From positions 1-64,000 of the forward strand of contig NZ_JBBBNY010000003.1 of the NCBI RefSeq assembly GCF_037137055.1: DNA of 64,000 nt, read 5' to 3'. Positions within the stretch are counted from its first letter, which is position 1. The number at the start of each line of letters is the position of its first letter. Shown here one piece after another: positions 43,449-52,273 of the stretch. The translations under genes and the position numbers were made by a program. The stretch comes from Frateuria_A yonginensis (GTDB lineage Bacteria > Pseudomonadota > Gammaproteobacteria > Xanthomonadales > Rhodanobacteraceae). The notes under the pieces are model-generated. The model saw only the letters and a list, made by a program, of their open reading frames with translations, had not been told where the DNA came from and made no database searches.

Positions 43449-43892
43449 ATGACTACGCTGACCATCGCCTGCCCGCACTGCGCCGCGCTCAACCGCGTGC
43501 CCGCCGAGCGTCTGGGTGAGCAGCCCCGCTGCGGGCGCTGCAAGGCACCGCTGTTCACCGGCCAGCCGGTCGAGCTGACCGGGGCCACCTTCGACGCCGT
43601 CACCGGACGTGGCGACCTGCCCGTGCTGGTCGACTTCTGGGCGCCCTGGTGCGGCCCCTGCCGCGGCTTCGCGCCGGTGTTCGCGGAGGCGGCCCGCCGC
43701 TACGAGCCGCGCCTGCGCCTGGCCAAGGTCGACACCGACGCGCAGCCGCGGCTGGCCCAGCGCTTCGGCATCCGCAGCATCCCCACCCTGGTGCTGTTCG
43801 AGCGCGGACGCGAGGTCGCGCGCCAGCCCGGTGCCCTCGGCGCGGCGCAGCTGGCGCAGTTCGTCGAGGGTGCCCTGCAGCGCGTGCGCTGA
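43449..43892 (+). CDS. trxC: Thioredoxin 2 (TrxC)
   Basis: A 147-aa thioredoxin with an N-terminal zinc ribbon (Cys8, Cys11, Cys28, Cys31) and the redox site WCGPC at 67-71. FAPVFAEAARRY, RSIPTLVLF and VDFWAPWCGPC are standard. The zinc-binding N-terminus separates it from TrxA. It reduces disulfides and is often induced by oxidative stress. Confidence 0.95.
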   Translation: MTTLTIACPHCAALNRVPAERLGEQPRCGRCKAPLFTGQPVELTGATFDAVTGRGDLPVLVDFWAPWCGPCRGFAPVFAEAARRYEPRLRLAKVDTDAQPRLAQRFGIRSIPTLVLFERGREVARQPGALGAAQLAQFVEGALQRVR

Positions 43893-43904
43893 GCGACCGC
43901 GCCG

Positions 43905-44270
43905 TCAGAGCGACCGGGCGTCGCCGTCCCCGTGGAAGTGGCGGCTGTCCGGGGGGGCCTGCCGTCGCTCGTGCATGCCGTAGTCGCGCAGCACCGTCGC
44001 CACGCGCAACCGGTAGTCGGCGAAGACCGTCTCGCGTCCCTCGCGCTGTGCCGCGCGGTGGGCCTCCAGCGCACGCCAGCGCGCCACGGCCGCCTCGTCG
44101 CGCCAGAACGAGAGCGAGAGCAGGCGGTCCGGCTCGGCCAGGCTGCGGTAGCGTTCGATCGAGATGAAGCCGTCGATGCGCTCGAGCAGCGGCCGCAGCC
44201 GCGCGGCCAGGTCCAGGTAGCGCTCGGAGCGGCCTTCCCGCAGGGCGACCTCGAAGATTACCGCGATCAC
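43905..44270 (-). CDS. Antibiotic-biosynthesis-monooxygenase (ABM) domain protein
   Basis: A 121-aa dimeric alpha+beta barrel-type protein: IAVIFEVALREGRSERYLDLAARLRPLLERIDGFISIERYRSLAEPDRLLSLSFWRDEAAVARWRALEAHR is a typical ABM domain. It starts at GTG 44270 and overlaps the stop of the hydrolase gene (GTGA, 44267-44270), so they are coupled. The C-terminus extends by about 20 charged residues. Functions in the family vary (heme degradation, quinol oxidation); none can be assigned. Confidence 0.82.
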   Translation of the reverse strand: MIAVIFEVALREGRSERYLDLAARLRPLLERIDGFISIERYRSLAEPDRLLSLSFWRDEAAVARWRALEAHRAAQREGRETVFADYRLRVATVLRDYGMHERRQAPPDSRHFHGDGDARSL

Positions 44271-45244
44271 GGCCGCGCCTCCGCCGCCTCGATGAACGCC
44301 GCCACGCTGGCGTAGAGCGAGTGGCGCGCGCGTTCCAGGTGCATCACGTGCGTGCCCGGGTCGATGCGCAGCTTCCAGCGCAGCGGACTGCCGGTGAAAC
44401 GGGCCAGGAAGGCGGCGGCGCCCGTGTCGTCCACCACCGTGTCGTAGTCGCCGTAGACGACGAACAGCGGCACGCGGACCTCCTTCGCGGCATACGGGTA
44501 GCGTCCGGCCTCGGCGTCGGCCAGGTCGGCCAGCGGCCCGGAGGGAATGCGCAGCTGCCCGGGCGGATCGCCCGCCACGTGCGGAGCGGAGGCCGCGAAG
44601 CGGCCGGCCCAGCGCGCGTCGACGGCCGGCTCCAGCAAGACGGTGCCGTGCGGCAGCACGTCCGCGTAGCGCAGCTGCCGGTAACGCTGCTGTGCGGTGA
44701 TATTCCACCACGCGCTGCGCACCGGCTCGTCCGTCACGCCCGCCTTGGGCACGATCGGCCCGAACAGGGTCAGCGACGCCAGCGCCGGCGGCCGCGTCGC
44801 GGCATAGGCGGCCGCCGGGATGGTGCCCCACGAATGCGCGACCAGGTGCACCGTCTTCATGCCGCGCACGGTGCGCAGCCAGTCGACCGCCAGCGCGATC
44901 TGTGCCGCGGCCTGCGACGCCCGCGTCAGCGGTTCGCCGGCAGCCTCGCCCGCCATGGCCGGTGGCCGGCTGGCGTCGCCGAAGCCGAGGAAGTCCAGGC
45001 CGCAAGCCAGGTAGCCGCGCCGCGCCACATCCGCCAGCCAGGAGTCCCCGGGCGCGAACGCGAAGCCGGACGCGAGCAGGGTCGGGAAGCTGGCGCCGTG
45101 CACGAACAGCACGCTGCGGTCGGTGGGGCGGGCGGGCGCGACGCAATGCACCGCCAGGTGCTGGTCCGGCGTCTGCGGCAGCGGCAGGTGCACGGTCTGG
45201 ACGGTCGCGACGGACAGCGCGGCGGCGAGCAGTATGGCAGGCAT
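44267..45244 (-). CDS. Secreted alpha/beta-hydrolase
   Basis: A 325-aa hydrolase with a signal peptide (MPAILLAAALSVATVQ). RSVLFVHGASFP, the nucleophile elbow HLVAHSWGTIPA, the Asp in VVYGDYDTVVDD and the His in DPGTHVMHLERA give the catalytic triad. Substrate unknown. Coupled to the downstream ABM-domain gene, a frequent pairing. Confidence 0.8.
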   Translation of the reverse strand: MPAILLAAALSVATVQTVHLPLPQTPDQHLAVHCVAPARPTDRSVLFVHGASFPTLLASGFAFAPGDSWLADVARRGYLACGLDFLGFGDASRPPAMAGEAAGEPLTRASQAAAQIALAVDWLRTVRGMKTVHLVAHSWGTIPAAAYAATRPPALASLTLFGPIVPKAGVTDEPVRSAWWNITAQQRYRQLRYADVLPHGTVLLEPAVDARWAGRFAASAPHVAGDPPGQLRIPSGPLADLADAEAGRYPYAAKEVRVPLFVVYGDYDTVVDDTGAAAFLARFTGSPLRWKLRIDPGTHVMHLERARHSLYASVAAFIEAAEARP

Positions 45245-45359
45245 GGGGGCTCCTCGTGGATGGGGATGCCCATGCTGGGTGGTCGGGCGGGGAGATGTTT
45301 CGCGCCGCATCGAAGCATCCGGAACCCTTCCTGTCCGATGCGCCCATGCGTCCGCCTGC

Positions 45360-45432
45360 AGGAGCGAGCTTGCTCCCGATGCCTTTGCTTGGGCCCACGC
45401 CCGGAGCGCATCGCGAGCAGGCTCGCTGCTAC
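45360..45432. repeat. REP-like palindrome, copy 4
   Basis: GGAGCGAGCTTGCTCCCGATG pairs with GCATCGCGAGCAGGCTCGCT; the inner arms are TTGCTTGGGCCC and GCCCGGAG. It lies in the 206-bp gap between the hydrolase and selO genes, where no gene is seen, and belongs to the family at 13007, 14938 and 15118. Confidence 0.75.
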
Positions 45433-45450
45433 GCGCGGCGGAGGCCCGCT

Positions 45451-47007
45451 TCACGAGCTGCAGGAAAGCATCGAGCAGCCCGGGCGCTGCTTCGCCCAGT
45501 CCGGCCGCTTGCGTGCGTAGCGCTCGCGGCCCGGCTGCTCGTCGTAGGGGTGGCGCATGATGTCCAGCAGTTCGTGCACGCGCGTGTAGTCGCCCTGCTC
45601 CGCAAGGTCGATCGCCTCCTGCGCGAGGTAGTTGCGCAGCACGTACTTCGGGTTGGCCGCACGCAGGTGCGCGTGCCGCGACTCGGGCGGCAGCGGGTCT
45701 TCGCGCAGCCGCCTCGCGTAGCGTTCCAGCCAGTCGCGCAGCAGCGGCTCGGCGCCTTCGCGCCGCGCCTCGTCGTAGCAGACGTCGGCGAACGGTACGG
45801 GCGATGGTGCCGCCGGATCGACCGCGAGCAGCGCACGCCAAGTCAGCGTCATGTCCGCGCTGGCGGCATGCATCCAGGCATGCAGGCCGTCGCGCAGCGC
45901 CACGTCGCCGTCGCGGCACTGCGCCAGGCCGAGCTTGGCCGCGACGTTGGCGCGATCGGCCGCCTCCCACGCCGCCGCGTAGCGCTCCAGGCCCGCCTGC
46001 AGCGGCGCGGTATCGGCGAACAGGGGCGAGATCGCGCTGGCCAGCCGCGCCAGGTTCCACCATGCGACGCTGGGTTGCTGCCCGAAGCGGTAGCGTCGGC
46101 GCAGGGCGTCCGTCGTGTTGGGCGTCCAGTCCGGGTCGTAGTCGTCGATCCAGCCGTAGGGGCCGTAGTCGATGGTCAGGCCCAGGATGGACATGTTGTC
46201 GGTGTTCATCACGCCGTGCACGAAGCCCACGCGCATCCACTGCGCCAGCAGGTGGGCGGTACGCTCGCAGACCTCGTCGAACCAGTCGGCGTACAGCCGC
46301 TCGCCCTCGCCGTGCAGGTGCGGGAAGTCGCGCCGGAGGGTGAAGTCGGCCAGCCGGCGCAGCAGCGCCACGTCGTTGCGCGCGTAGGGCAGCTCGAAGT
46401 GGCCGAAGCGGATGAAGGACGGCGCCACGCGGCAGACGATGGCGCCCGGCTCGTCGCGCGGGTGGCCGTCGTAGAACATGTCGCGCACCACGGCCTCGCC
46501 GGTCGCGACCAGGCACAACGCGCGCGTGGTCGGCACGCCCAGGTGATGCATCGCCTCGCTGCACAGGAACTCGCGGATCGAGGAGCGCAGCACCGCGCGC
46601 CCGTCGGCGCCGCGCGAATAGGGCGTCGGGCCCGCGCCCTTCAGTTGCAGCTCCCAGCGGTGTCCCTGCCCATCCAGCACTTCGCCCAGCGAGATCGCGC
46701 GACCGTCGCCGAGCTGGCCGGCCCAGACGCCGAACTGGTGGCCGCCGTAGTTGCTCGCCCACGGCTGCATGCCCTCGGCCAGCGCGTTGCCGCCGAACAC
46801 GGCGGCGAACTGCGGCGTGGCGATGTCCTCGGGCGAGAGTCCCAGCGTGCCGGCCATTTCCGCCGACCACGCCACCACGTGCGGCGAACTCACCGGCGTG
46901 GGCTGCACGCGCGAGTAGAGCGCGCCCTCGACCTGGCGCAGGCGCGCGCCGTGCTCGGGATCGCCCGGCAGTTCGCGCAGGAAGGCGTTGTCGAAGCGGA
47001 AGCGCAT
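45451..47007 (-). CDS. selO: Protein adenylyltransferase SelO
   Basis: A 518-aa pseudokinase-fold enzyme that transfers AMP to Ser/Thr/Tyr residues. WASNYGGHQFGVWAGQLGDGRAISLGE, ELQLKGAGPTPYSRGADGRAVLRSSIREFL, GFVHGVMNTDNMS and TIDYGPYGWID are family signatures. The C-terminal CSMLSCSS supplies the redox Cys pair that holds the E. coli enzyme in an oxidised, inactive state; the position is selenocysteine in animals. Length is normal. Confidence 0.95.
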   Translation of the reverse strand: MRFRFDNAFLRELPGDPEHGARLRQVEGALYSRVQPTPVSSPHVVAWSAEMAGTLGLSPEDIATPQFAAVFGGNALAEGMQPWASNYGGHQFGVWAGQLGDGRAISLGEVLDGQGHRWELQLKGAGPTPYSRGADGRAVLRSSIREFLCSEAMHHLGVPTTRALCLVATGEAVVRDMFYDGHPRDEPGAIVCRVAPSFIRFGHFELPYARNDVALLRRLADFTLRRDFPHLHGEGERLYADWFDEVCERTAHLLAQWMRVGFVHGVMNTDNMSILGLTIDYGPYGWIDDYDPDWTPNTTDALRRRYRFGQQPSVAWWNLARLASAISPLFADTAPLQAGLERYAAAWEAADRANVAAKLGLAQCRDGDVALRDGLHAWMHAASADMTLTWRALLAVDPAAPSPVPFADVCYDEARREGAEPLLRDWLERYARRLREDPLPPESRHAHLRAANPKYVLRNYLAQEAIDLAEQGDYTRVHELLDIMRHPYDEQPGRERYARKRPDWAKQRPGCSMLSCSS

Positions 47008-47111
47008 GGTTCGATCTTCTCACGGGCGCGCGCCACGGATGCATGGACCGGTGCGCTCGCGCCCGTCGCCATGTTCAGCGCAGGACACGGTCGCATGTCC
47101 CATACTGGCGC

Positions 47112-47444
47112 GTGGATACCGAAACCGAACCGTACGCCGCGAGCGTCGACCCCTCCGTGCAATGCACGGCCTGCGACGCGGTCTGCTGTCGCCTCACCGT
47201 GGTGCTGATGCCCGAGGACCACGTACCCGCCTGGCTGGTCGACCACGACAGCCACGGCCTGGCGACACTGTCCAAGGGCGAGGACGGCTGGTGTGCGGCC
47301 GTCGACCCCAACACCTCGCGTTGCACGATCTACGAACAGCGCCCCGTGATCTGCCGCAAGTACGCGATGGGCAGCCCGGGCTGCCAGGACGAGCGGCGCA
47401 AGTGGTACGGCACTGCGCTGCCCACGCCCGTGCGGCTGGTCTAG
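47112..47444 (+). CDS. YkgJ-family cysteine-cluster protein
   Basis: A 110-aa protein with the YkgJ pattern CTACDAVCC...WCAAVDPNTSRCTIYEQRPVICRKYAMGSPGC, about eight Cys likely to bind zinc or an Fe-S cluster. The start GTG 47112 (MDTETEPYAAS) is chosen; an upstream ATG 47043 would add Arg-rich residues unlike the family. Divergent from selO; function unknown. Confidence 0.82.
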   Translation: MDTETEPYAASVDPSVQCTACDAVCCRLTVVLMPEDHVPAWLVDHDSHGLATLSKGEDGWCAAVDPNTSRCTIYEQRPVICRKYAMGSPGCQDERRKWYGTALPTPVRLV

Positions 47445-47471
47445 CGCGGCACGGGCGCGCGGCGCGCCGTG

Positions 47472-48182
47472 CTAGGACGCGGGCGGCTCGAACACCCTGG
47501 CGACGGCGTCGGCGTCCAGCACCCGCCATTCGCCCGGCGCCAGTCCCTCCAGCGTCAGCCGCCCGATCGCCACGCGCTCGAGCGCTTCGACGTGGTTGCC
47601 GACGGCGGCGAACATGCGGCGCACCTGGTGGTAGCGGCCTTCGGTGACGGTCAGGCGCGCACGGCGCGGCCCCAGCGGCTGCAGCCGCGCGGGCGCCAGC
47701 GGCGTCGTCTCGGACTCGAGCAGCAGCGTGCCGCCGGCGAATACGGCTTCCTCGTCGCCGCGCAGGTCGCGCGCGAGCGTGGCCTCGTAGACCTTGGCGA
47801 CCTCCGCGCGCGGCGAGATGATCCGGTGCAGCAGCGCGCCGTCGTCGGTGATCAGCAACAGGCCCGAGGTGTCGCGATCGAGCCGCCCCACGGTGGAGAG
47901 CGCAGGATCGCGCCGGCGCCAGCGCGGCGGCAGCAGGTCGTACACCAGCCGGCCCGCATCCTTGCGCGAACAGGTCACGCCCAGCGGCTTGTGCATCAGC
48001 AGCACCAATCCGCTCGGCGGATCCAGCGGCTCGCCGTCGAGCCGCACCTGGGCATGCTCGACCCTGTCGTCGGCGTAGAGCACCTCGCCCGCGGCATCGG
48101 TGACGCGCCCCTCGCGGAACAGCTGCAGGACTTCCTTGCGGCTGCCGTAACCCAGGTTGGCGATCAGGCGCAGCAGCTTCAT
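47472..48182 (-). CDS. rsuA: 16S rRNA pseudouridine(516) synthase RsuA
   Basis: A 236-aa synthase. The N-terminal S4-like RNA-binding part (LLRLIANLGYGSRKEV) is followed by the catalytic VGRLDRDTSGLLLITDDG (Asp nucleophile) and EGRYHQVRRMFAAVGNHVEALERVAIG. The length and order fit RsuA rather than RluE/RluF. Its start overlaps the rsmC stop by 4 nt: two 16S rRNA modification genes in one operon. Confidence 0.88.
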   Translation of the reverse strand: MKLLRLIANLGYGSRKEVLQLFREGRVTDAAGEVLYADDRVEHAQVRLDGEPLDPPSGLVLLMHKPLGVTCSRKDAGRLVYDLLPPRWRRRDPALSTVGRLDRDTSGLLLITDDGALLHRIISPRAEVAKVYEATLARDLRGDEEAVFAGGTLLLESETTPLAPARLQPLGPRRARLTVTEGRYHQVRRMFAAVGNHVEALERVAIGRLTLEGLAPGEWRVLDADAVARVFEPPAS

Positions 48183-49243
48183 GCGCGCACCGCCTCGATC
48201 ACCTTGAAGCCGTCCTGCACCGCCACCGTGCGCACCTGTGCGAAGCGCGAGGCCAGCGTGGCCTCGTAGGGCAGGTGCCGGTTCGCCACCAGCCACAGCC
48301 GGCCGTGCGGCAGCAGCGCCTCAGCCGCCGAGGCAATGAAAGCGCGGCCGAGTTCCGGCAGATCGGCGCGCCCCTGGTGGAACGGCGGGTTGGTCACGAT
48401 GGCGTCGTAGCGCTGCGCCAGGCCGGCGGTCACGTCATGCCAGTGCACGCTGCCCGCCATGTCCTCGCGCCCGCTCGCCTGGCACGCCTCGGCCAGGTTG
48501 ACGCGGGCCGGCTCCAGCGCGCGCGCCTCGGCCTCGTAGAGATCGATCGCCTGCACCTGCGGGCAGCGCGCGACGACCTGCGCAGCGAGATAGCCGTAGC
48601 CCGCGCCCAGGTCGGCGACACGCCCGGCGAGATCGGCGGGCAGGTGTGCCGCCAGCAGCGCCGAGGCCGCATCGATGCGATGCCAGGCGAACAGGCCGGG
48701 GCGACTCAGGTAGCCCCCTTCGATGCGTTGCGGTGCGTCGAGGGCCAGCCACGCCTCGAGCAAGGCCGACTCGACCGTTTCCGGCCGCGGTGTCGCCCAG
48801 AACACCCGGCACTTGTACTTGGACAGGCTGCGCAGCGCTCCGGCCAGCCGCGCGAGATCCGCCTCGGCCGACTTCGCCCCCGCGTTGTTGGCGGCCGCCG
48901 CGAGCACCACGCCGCCGGGTTCCAGGTGCCGCAACGCCCGCGCGAAGGCTGCGCGCGCCTCGTCGCGCTGGCGCGGTGGCAACAGCAGCACCAGCGGGTA
49001 GCGTCGGTCCGGCGCCGGCTCGCCGACACGCCGGCCGGCGCGCTGCAGCGCGTCGGCGAAGGGCTTGAAACTCTGCTGGCAGAGCCAGCCGGCCCCCGCC
49101 GTCTCGCGCAGCCGGAAGCCGTCGCGGGCGTGCAGGAACAGGGCGTGGCCGTCGGCCGGCAGGCGCAGAGCGCCAGCGGCGAACGGCAGGAACAGGGCGT
49201 CGAGCAGGCTATCCGGGACGGCCGCGGAAAAGCTGGTGGTCAC
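48179..49243 (-). CDS. 16S rRNA methyltransferase RsmC-like
   Basis: A 354-aa class I SAM methyltransferase with a degenerate N-terminal domain and a C-terminal catalytic domain (about 185-354). SAM motif DLGAGYGYLA, catalytic NPPFHQGRAD, and a KYKCRVFWA stretch in the linker. Family members RsmC (m2G1207 of 16S rRNA) and RlmG (m2G1835 of 23S rRNA) are close; the rsuA coupling favours RsmC. Confidence 0.85.
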   Translation of the reverse strand: MTTSFSAAVPDSLLDALFLPFAAGALRLPADGHALFLHARDGFRLRETAGAGWLCQQSFKPFADALQRAGRRVGEPAPDRRYPLVLLLPPRQRDEARAAFARALRHLEPGGVVLAAAANNAGAKSAEADLARLAGALRSLSKYKCRVFWATPRPETVESALLEAWLALDAPQRIEGGYLSRPGLFAWHRIDAASALLAAHLPADLAGRVADLGAGYGYLAAQVVARCPQVQAIDLYEAEARALEPARVNLAEACQASGREDMAGSVHWHDVTAGLAQRYDAIVTNPPFHQGRADLPELGRAFIASAAEALLPHGRLWLVANRHLPYEATLASRFAQVRTVAVQDGFKVIEAVRA

Positions 49244-49313
49244 GGCGGGGGCTTCGGCGAAGAGGCGGAAAGTCTACCGCGGCCGCCCGTTCCCTTCCCG
49301 TGCCCGCACCTCT

Positions 49314-50300
49314 TCAGCGGGCCACCACGCCCGCGCGCACCAGGTAGTGCACACTGAACATCCGCTCGGGGTCCATCCATACCCGCAGCACCTCGAGCCC
49401 CGCCTTGGCGGCCAGCGCGGCGAAGTCCTCCAGCGAGTATTTGCAGCTGATCTCCACCCGGACCGGCTCGCCCTCGCCGAACTTCGCCAGCATGCGGCCC
49501 ACCCGCACCTGCTGCGCCCGCTGGCTGACCAGGCTGGTCTCGATACGCCCGGCCAGCGCGTTGTAGTGCGCCCGATGGCGGAACGCGGACAGATCGAAGT
49601 CGCTGCCCAGCTCGCGATTGAGCCGGGCCAGCAGGTTGAGGGTGAACTGCGCGGTGACGCCGGCGGCGTCGTTGTACGCGGCCTCGATCAGCGCCGGATC
49701 CTTCTTGAGGTCCGCACCCACCAGGATGCCGCCGTTCTCGCCCATCTCCCCGCGCATCTTGCGCAGCAGGGCGACCGCGTCCCGCGTGGCGAAATTGCCG
49801 ATGGTGGAGCCGGGGAAATAGATCACCGTGCGCCGCGGCGCGCGCGGCGGAATCGGCAGACGCAACGGTCGGGTGAAATCGGCGCCCAGCGGCTGCACCG
49901 GGAGGCCGGGAAAGCGCTCGGCGAAGCGCGCCACGCTCTCGCGCAGCGGCTGGGGCGAGATCTCCACCGGCACATAGCTCACCGGCGAGGCCATGTGCTC
50001 CAGCAGCAGCCGGGTCTTGGTCGCGCTGCCGCTGCCGTACTCGACCAGGCGCACGTCCACCCCGAGCGTGTCGGCGATGCTGGCCGCGTGCTCTCGCATC
50101 AGCGCCGTTTCGCAGCGCGTGAGGTAGTACTCCGGCTGTTCGCAGATGCGCTCGAACAGGGCCGAGCCACGCTCGTCGTAGAACAGCCAAGAAGGCAGCG
50201 ATTTGGGCTGCGCGCGCAGGCCACGCTGGACGATCTCCAGCAGCCCGCTGTCCGGCGGGGTGCGGCCGTCGTCGCGCAGGTCGAAGACGTGCATGCTCAT
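49314..50300 (-). CDS. egtD: L-histidine N-alpha-methyltransferase EgtD
   Basis: A 328-aa SAM methyltransferase (DUF2260) that converts histidine to hercynine, the first step of ergothioneine synthesis. PSWLFYDERGSALFERICEQPEYYLTRCE is the conserved N-terminal block. Then YGSGSATKTRLLLEH (SAM site), YFPGSTIGNF and NDAAGVTAQFTLNLLARLN follow. It lies 22 bp downstream of egtB. Confidence 0.95.
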   Translation of the reverse strand: MSMHVFDLRDDGRTPPDSGLLEIVQRGLRAQPKSLPSWLFYDERGSALFERICEQPEYYLTRCETALMREHAASIADTLGVDVRLVEYGSGSATKTRLLLEHMASPVSYVPVEISPQPLRESVARFAERFPGLPVQPLGADFTRPLRLPIPPRAPRRTVIYFPGSTIGNFATRDAVALLRKMRGEMGENGGILVGADLKKDPALIEAAYNDAAGVTAQFTLNLLARLNRELGSDFDLSAFRHRAHYNALAGRIETSLVSQRAQQVRVGRMLAKFGEGEPVRVEISCKYSLEDFAALAAKAGLEVLRVWMDPERMFSVHYLVRAGVVAR

Positions 50301-50322
50301 GCGGTGTCGGTCTCCATGGTGA

Positions 50323-51564
50323 TCAGCGGTCCTGCGCGAGGCGCAGCCCGGCGAACTGCCAGCGTGCGTGCGGCGGGAAGAAGTTGCGGTAGCTGGCGCG
50401 GACGTGGCCACGCGGCGTGGCGCAGGACCCGCCGCGCAACACCCACTGCCCGCACATGAACTTGCCGTTGTACTCGCCAAGCGAGCCGGGCAGCGGACGG
50501 AAGCCCGGATAGGCGACGTACGGCGAGGCGGTCCATTCCCACACGTCGCCGTACATCTGCAGCAGTCCGCTGCCGCGCGCGGCGCGCGGCGGACGCGGCA
50601 CGTCGTCGAGCAGGTTGCCCTCGACTGGCAACGCGGTGGCGGCCGCCTCCCATTCCGCCTCGGTGGGCAGCCGCGCGCCGGCCCAGCGCGCGAAGGCCTC
50701 CGCCTCGTAGTAGCTCAGGTGGCAGACCGGCGCGGCCGGATCGAGCGCGCGCACGCCGCCCGGGCCGAACGCGCTGGCCAGGTCGGGCTGCCAGTACAGC
50801 GGCCGCTGCCAGCCCTGGCTCTGCACCATGGCCCAGCCGTCGGAGAGCCATAGCGATGGCTCGCGGTAGCCGCCGTCGTGCACGAAGGCGGCATACTCGG
50901 CGTTGGTCACCAGCCGGTTCGCCAGTGCATGCGGCGCCAGCATCACGCGGTGGCGCGGTGTCTCGTTGTCGAAGGCGAAGCCCGGGCCGGCATGGCCGAT
51001 CGCCGCCACGCCCTCGGCGCCCGGCAGGAACTGCAACGGCACGGTCTCGCCCGCCGGCTCGGGCGCCCCGTCCTCGCGCCATGCCGGCAGCAGCGGGTTG
51101 CACCACAGCGCATGCAGCACATCGGTCAGCAGCAGTTCCTGGTGCTGCTGTTCGTGCTGCAGCCCCAGCTCCACCAGCGCGGCCCGCGCGTCGTCGTCAT
51201 CGCGCGACAGCGCCTCGCCGACCGCCTGGTCGACGTGGCGCCGATAGGCAAGCACCTCGTCGAGCGTCGGCCGCGAGAGCAGCCCGCGCCGGGGGCGCGC
51301 GTGCATCGGCCCGACGCTTTGGTAATACGAGTTGAACAGGTAGTGCCAGGCCCGATCGCGCGGACGGTAGCGCGGGTCGCGACCGAGCACGAACTGCTCG
51401 AAGAACCAGGTGGTGTGCGCCAGATGCCATTTCGCCGGGCTGGCGTCGGGCATCGACTGCACCATCATGTCCTCGGCCGAAAGGCCTTCGCACAGCGCGA
51501 GCGTATGCTGGCGGGTGCGCCGATAACGCTGCGCCAGCGCGTGGCCAGGACGCAATTGCGCCAT
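50323..51564 (-). CDS. egtB: Ergothioneine sulfoxide synthase EgtB
   Basis: A 413-aa enzyme: N-terminal DinB-like helical domain with iron ligands in LAHTTWFFEQFVL and ELGLQHEQQHQELLLTDVL, and a C-terminal formylglycine-generating-enzyme-like (SUMF1) domain with CHLSYYEAEAFARWAGARLPTEAEWEAAA and YGDVWEWTAS. It links hercynine sulfur oxidatively to Cys or gamma-Glu-Cys. The start 51564 (MAQLRPGHALAQRY) is preferred over 51642, which lacks a ribosome-binding site. egtC and egtE are not adjacent. Confidence 0.92.
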   Translation of the reverse strand: MAQLRPGHALAQRYRRTRQHTLALCEGLSAEDMMVQSMPDASPAKWHLAHTTWFFEQFVLGRDPRYRPRDRAWHYLFNSYYQSVGPMHARPRRGLLSRPTLDEVLAYRRHVDQAVGEALSRDDDDARAALVELGLQHEQQHQELLLTDVLHALWCNPLLPAWREDGAPEPAGETVPLQFLPGAEGVAAIGHAGPGFAFDNETPRHRVMLAPHALANRLVTNAEYAAFVHDGGYREPSLWLSDGWAMVQSQGWQRPLYWQPDLASAFGPGGVRALDPAAPVCHLSYYEAEAFARWAGARLPTEAEWEAAATALPVEGNLLDDVPRPPRAARGSGLLQMYGDVWEWTASPYVAYPGFRPLPGSLGEYNGKFMCGQWVLRGGSCATPRGHVRASYRNFFPPHARWQFAGLRLAQDR

Positions 51565-51777
51565 GGCCTGTTCCGTGCGGGGTGCCTGGTCGTGCGCACC
51601 GGTACCGGCACCATATCCAAGGAAGGACGGCTTCGCTGGCATGGTTCAAGCATGCCGCAGCGATCGTTCAATGACCGTGATCGGCCGATGGCAGTTTTCT
51701 TGCTGCCGCCACTGGCGCCGCCGCCCCGCGCGCGCGATGCTGGATGCGGCCCCTCTTTCCCCAGCGAGGTAGAACCC

Positions 51778-52209
51778 ATGAAACGCCTGCCTTCCCTGCT
51801 GACCTTCGCCTTCGCCGCGACGGCCGCGGCCTTCGCCGGCCATGCCTCGGAGCACAAGCCGCTGCCGTACGCGCAATGCATCCAGACGGACAAGATCAAC
51901 GAGTGGTACGTGGTCGACCAGCGCACCGCCCTGGTCCGCACCGGGCCTTACCGCTACCGGGTACGCCTGCAGGCCGATTGTCCGCGGCTGGGCATCGGCG
52001 TGCCCGGGCTGTGGCTGCATGCGAACGAATCCAACAAGGCCAACGCCAGCGGCCGCATCTGCGGCGAAGTCGGCGAGACGGTAAGCGCGCGCGATCAGCC
52101 GCCGTGCGGGATCGCTTCGGTCACGTTGATCGACAAGGGCGAGTTCGACCGTATGCGCCTGCACGCCAAGCGCCAGGGCACCGGCGCGGAACCGCCTTCC
52201 TCGCCGTGA
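51778..52209 (+). CDS. Small secreted protein (DUF6491-like)
   Basis: A 143-aa protein with a signal peptide (LLTFAFAATAAAFAGHA|S). The mature part includes YAQCIQTDKINEWYVVDQRTALVRTGPYRYRVRLQADCP, then ICGEVGETVSARDQPPCGIASVTLIDKGEFD: four Cys likely in two disulfides. The pattern resembles DUF6491, common in xanthomonads and of unknown role. An AGCGAGGT site precedes the ATG. A terminator follows. Confidence 0.75.
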   Translation: MKRLPSLLTFAFAATAAAFAGHASEHKPLPYAQCIQTDKINEWYVVDQRTALVRTGPYRYRVRLQADCPRLGIGVPGLWLHANESNKANASGRICGEVGETVSARDQPPCGIASVTLIDKGEFDRMRLHAKRQGTGAEPPSSP

Positions 52210-52222
52210 CGGCGAACTGCAC

Positions 52223-52256
52223 GAAAAAGGCCCGGCGTCGACCGGGCCTTTTCCTT
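52223..52256. terminator. Bidirectional terminator between two convergent secreted-protein genes
   Basis: AAAAAGGCCCGG / CCGGGCCTTTT with a short loop, with A's on the left and T's on the right. It sits between the stop of the secreted protein gene at 51778 and that of the one at 52274, and can serve both. Confidence 0.85.
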
Positions 52257-52273
52257 TCGAGCCGAGGGCGGCG

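Noticed and set aside
47043..47111. Longer start for the YkgJ-family protein
   Set aside because: It would add an Arg-rich stretch unlike the family; GTG 47112 gives a normal N-terminus.
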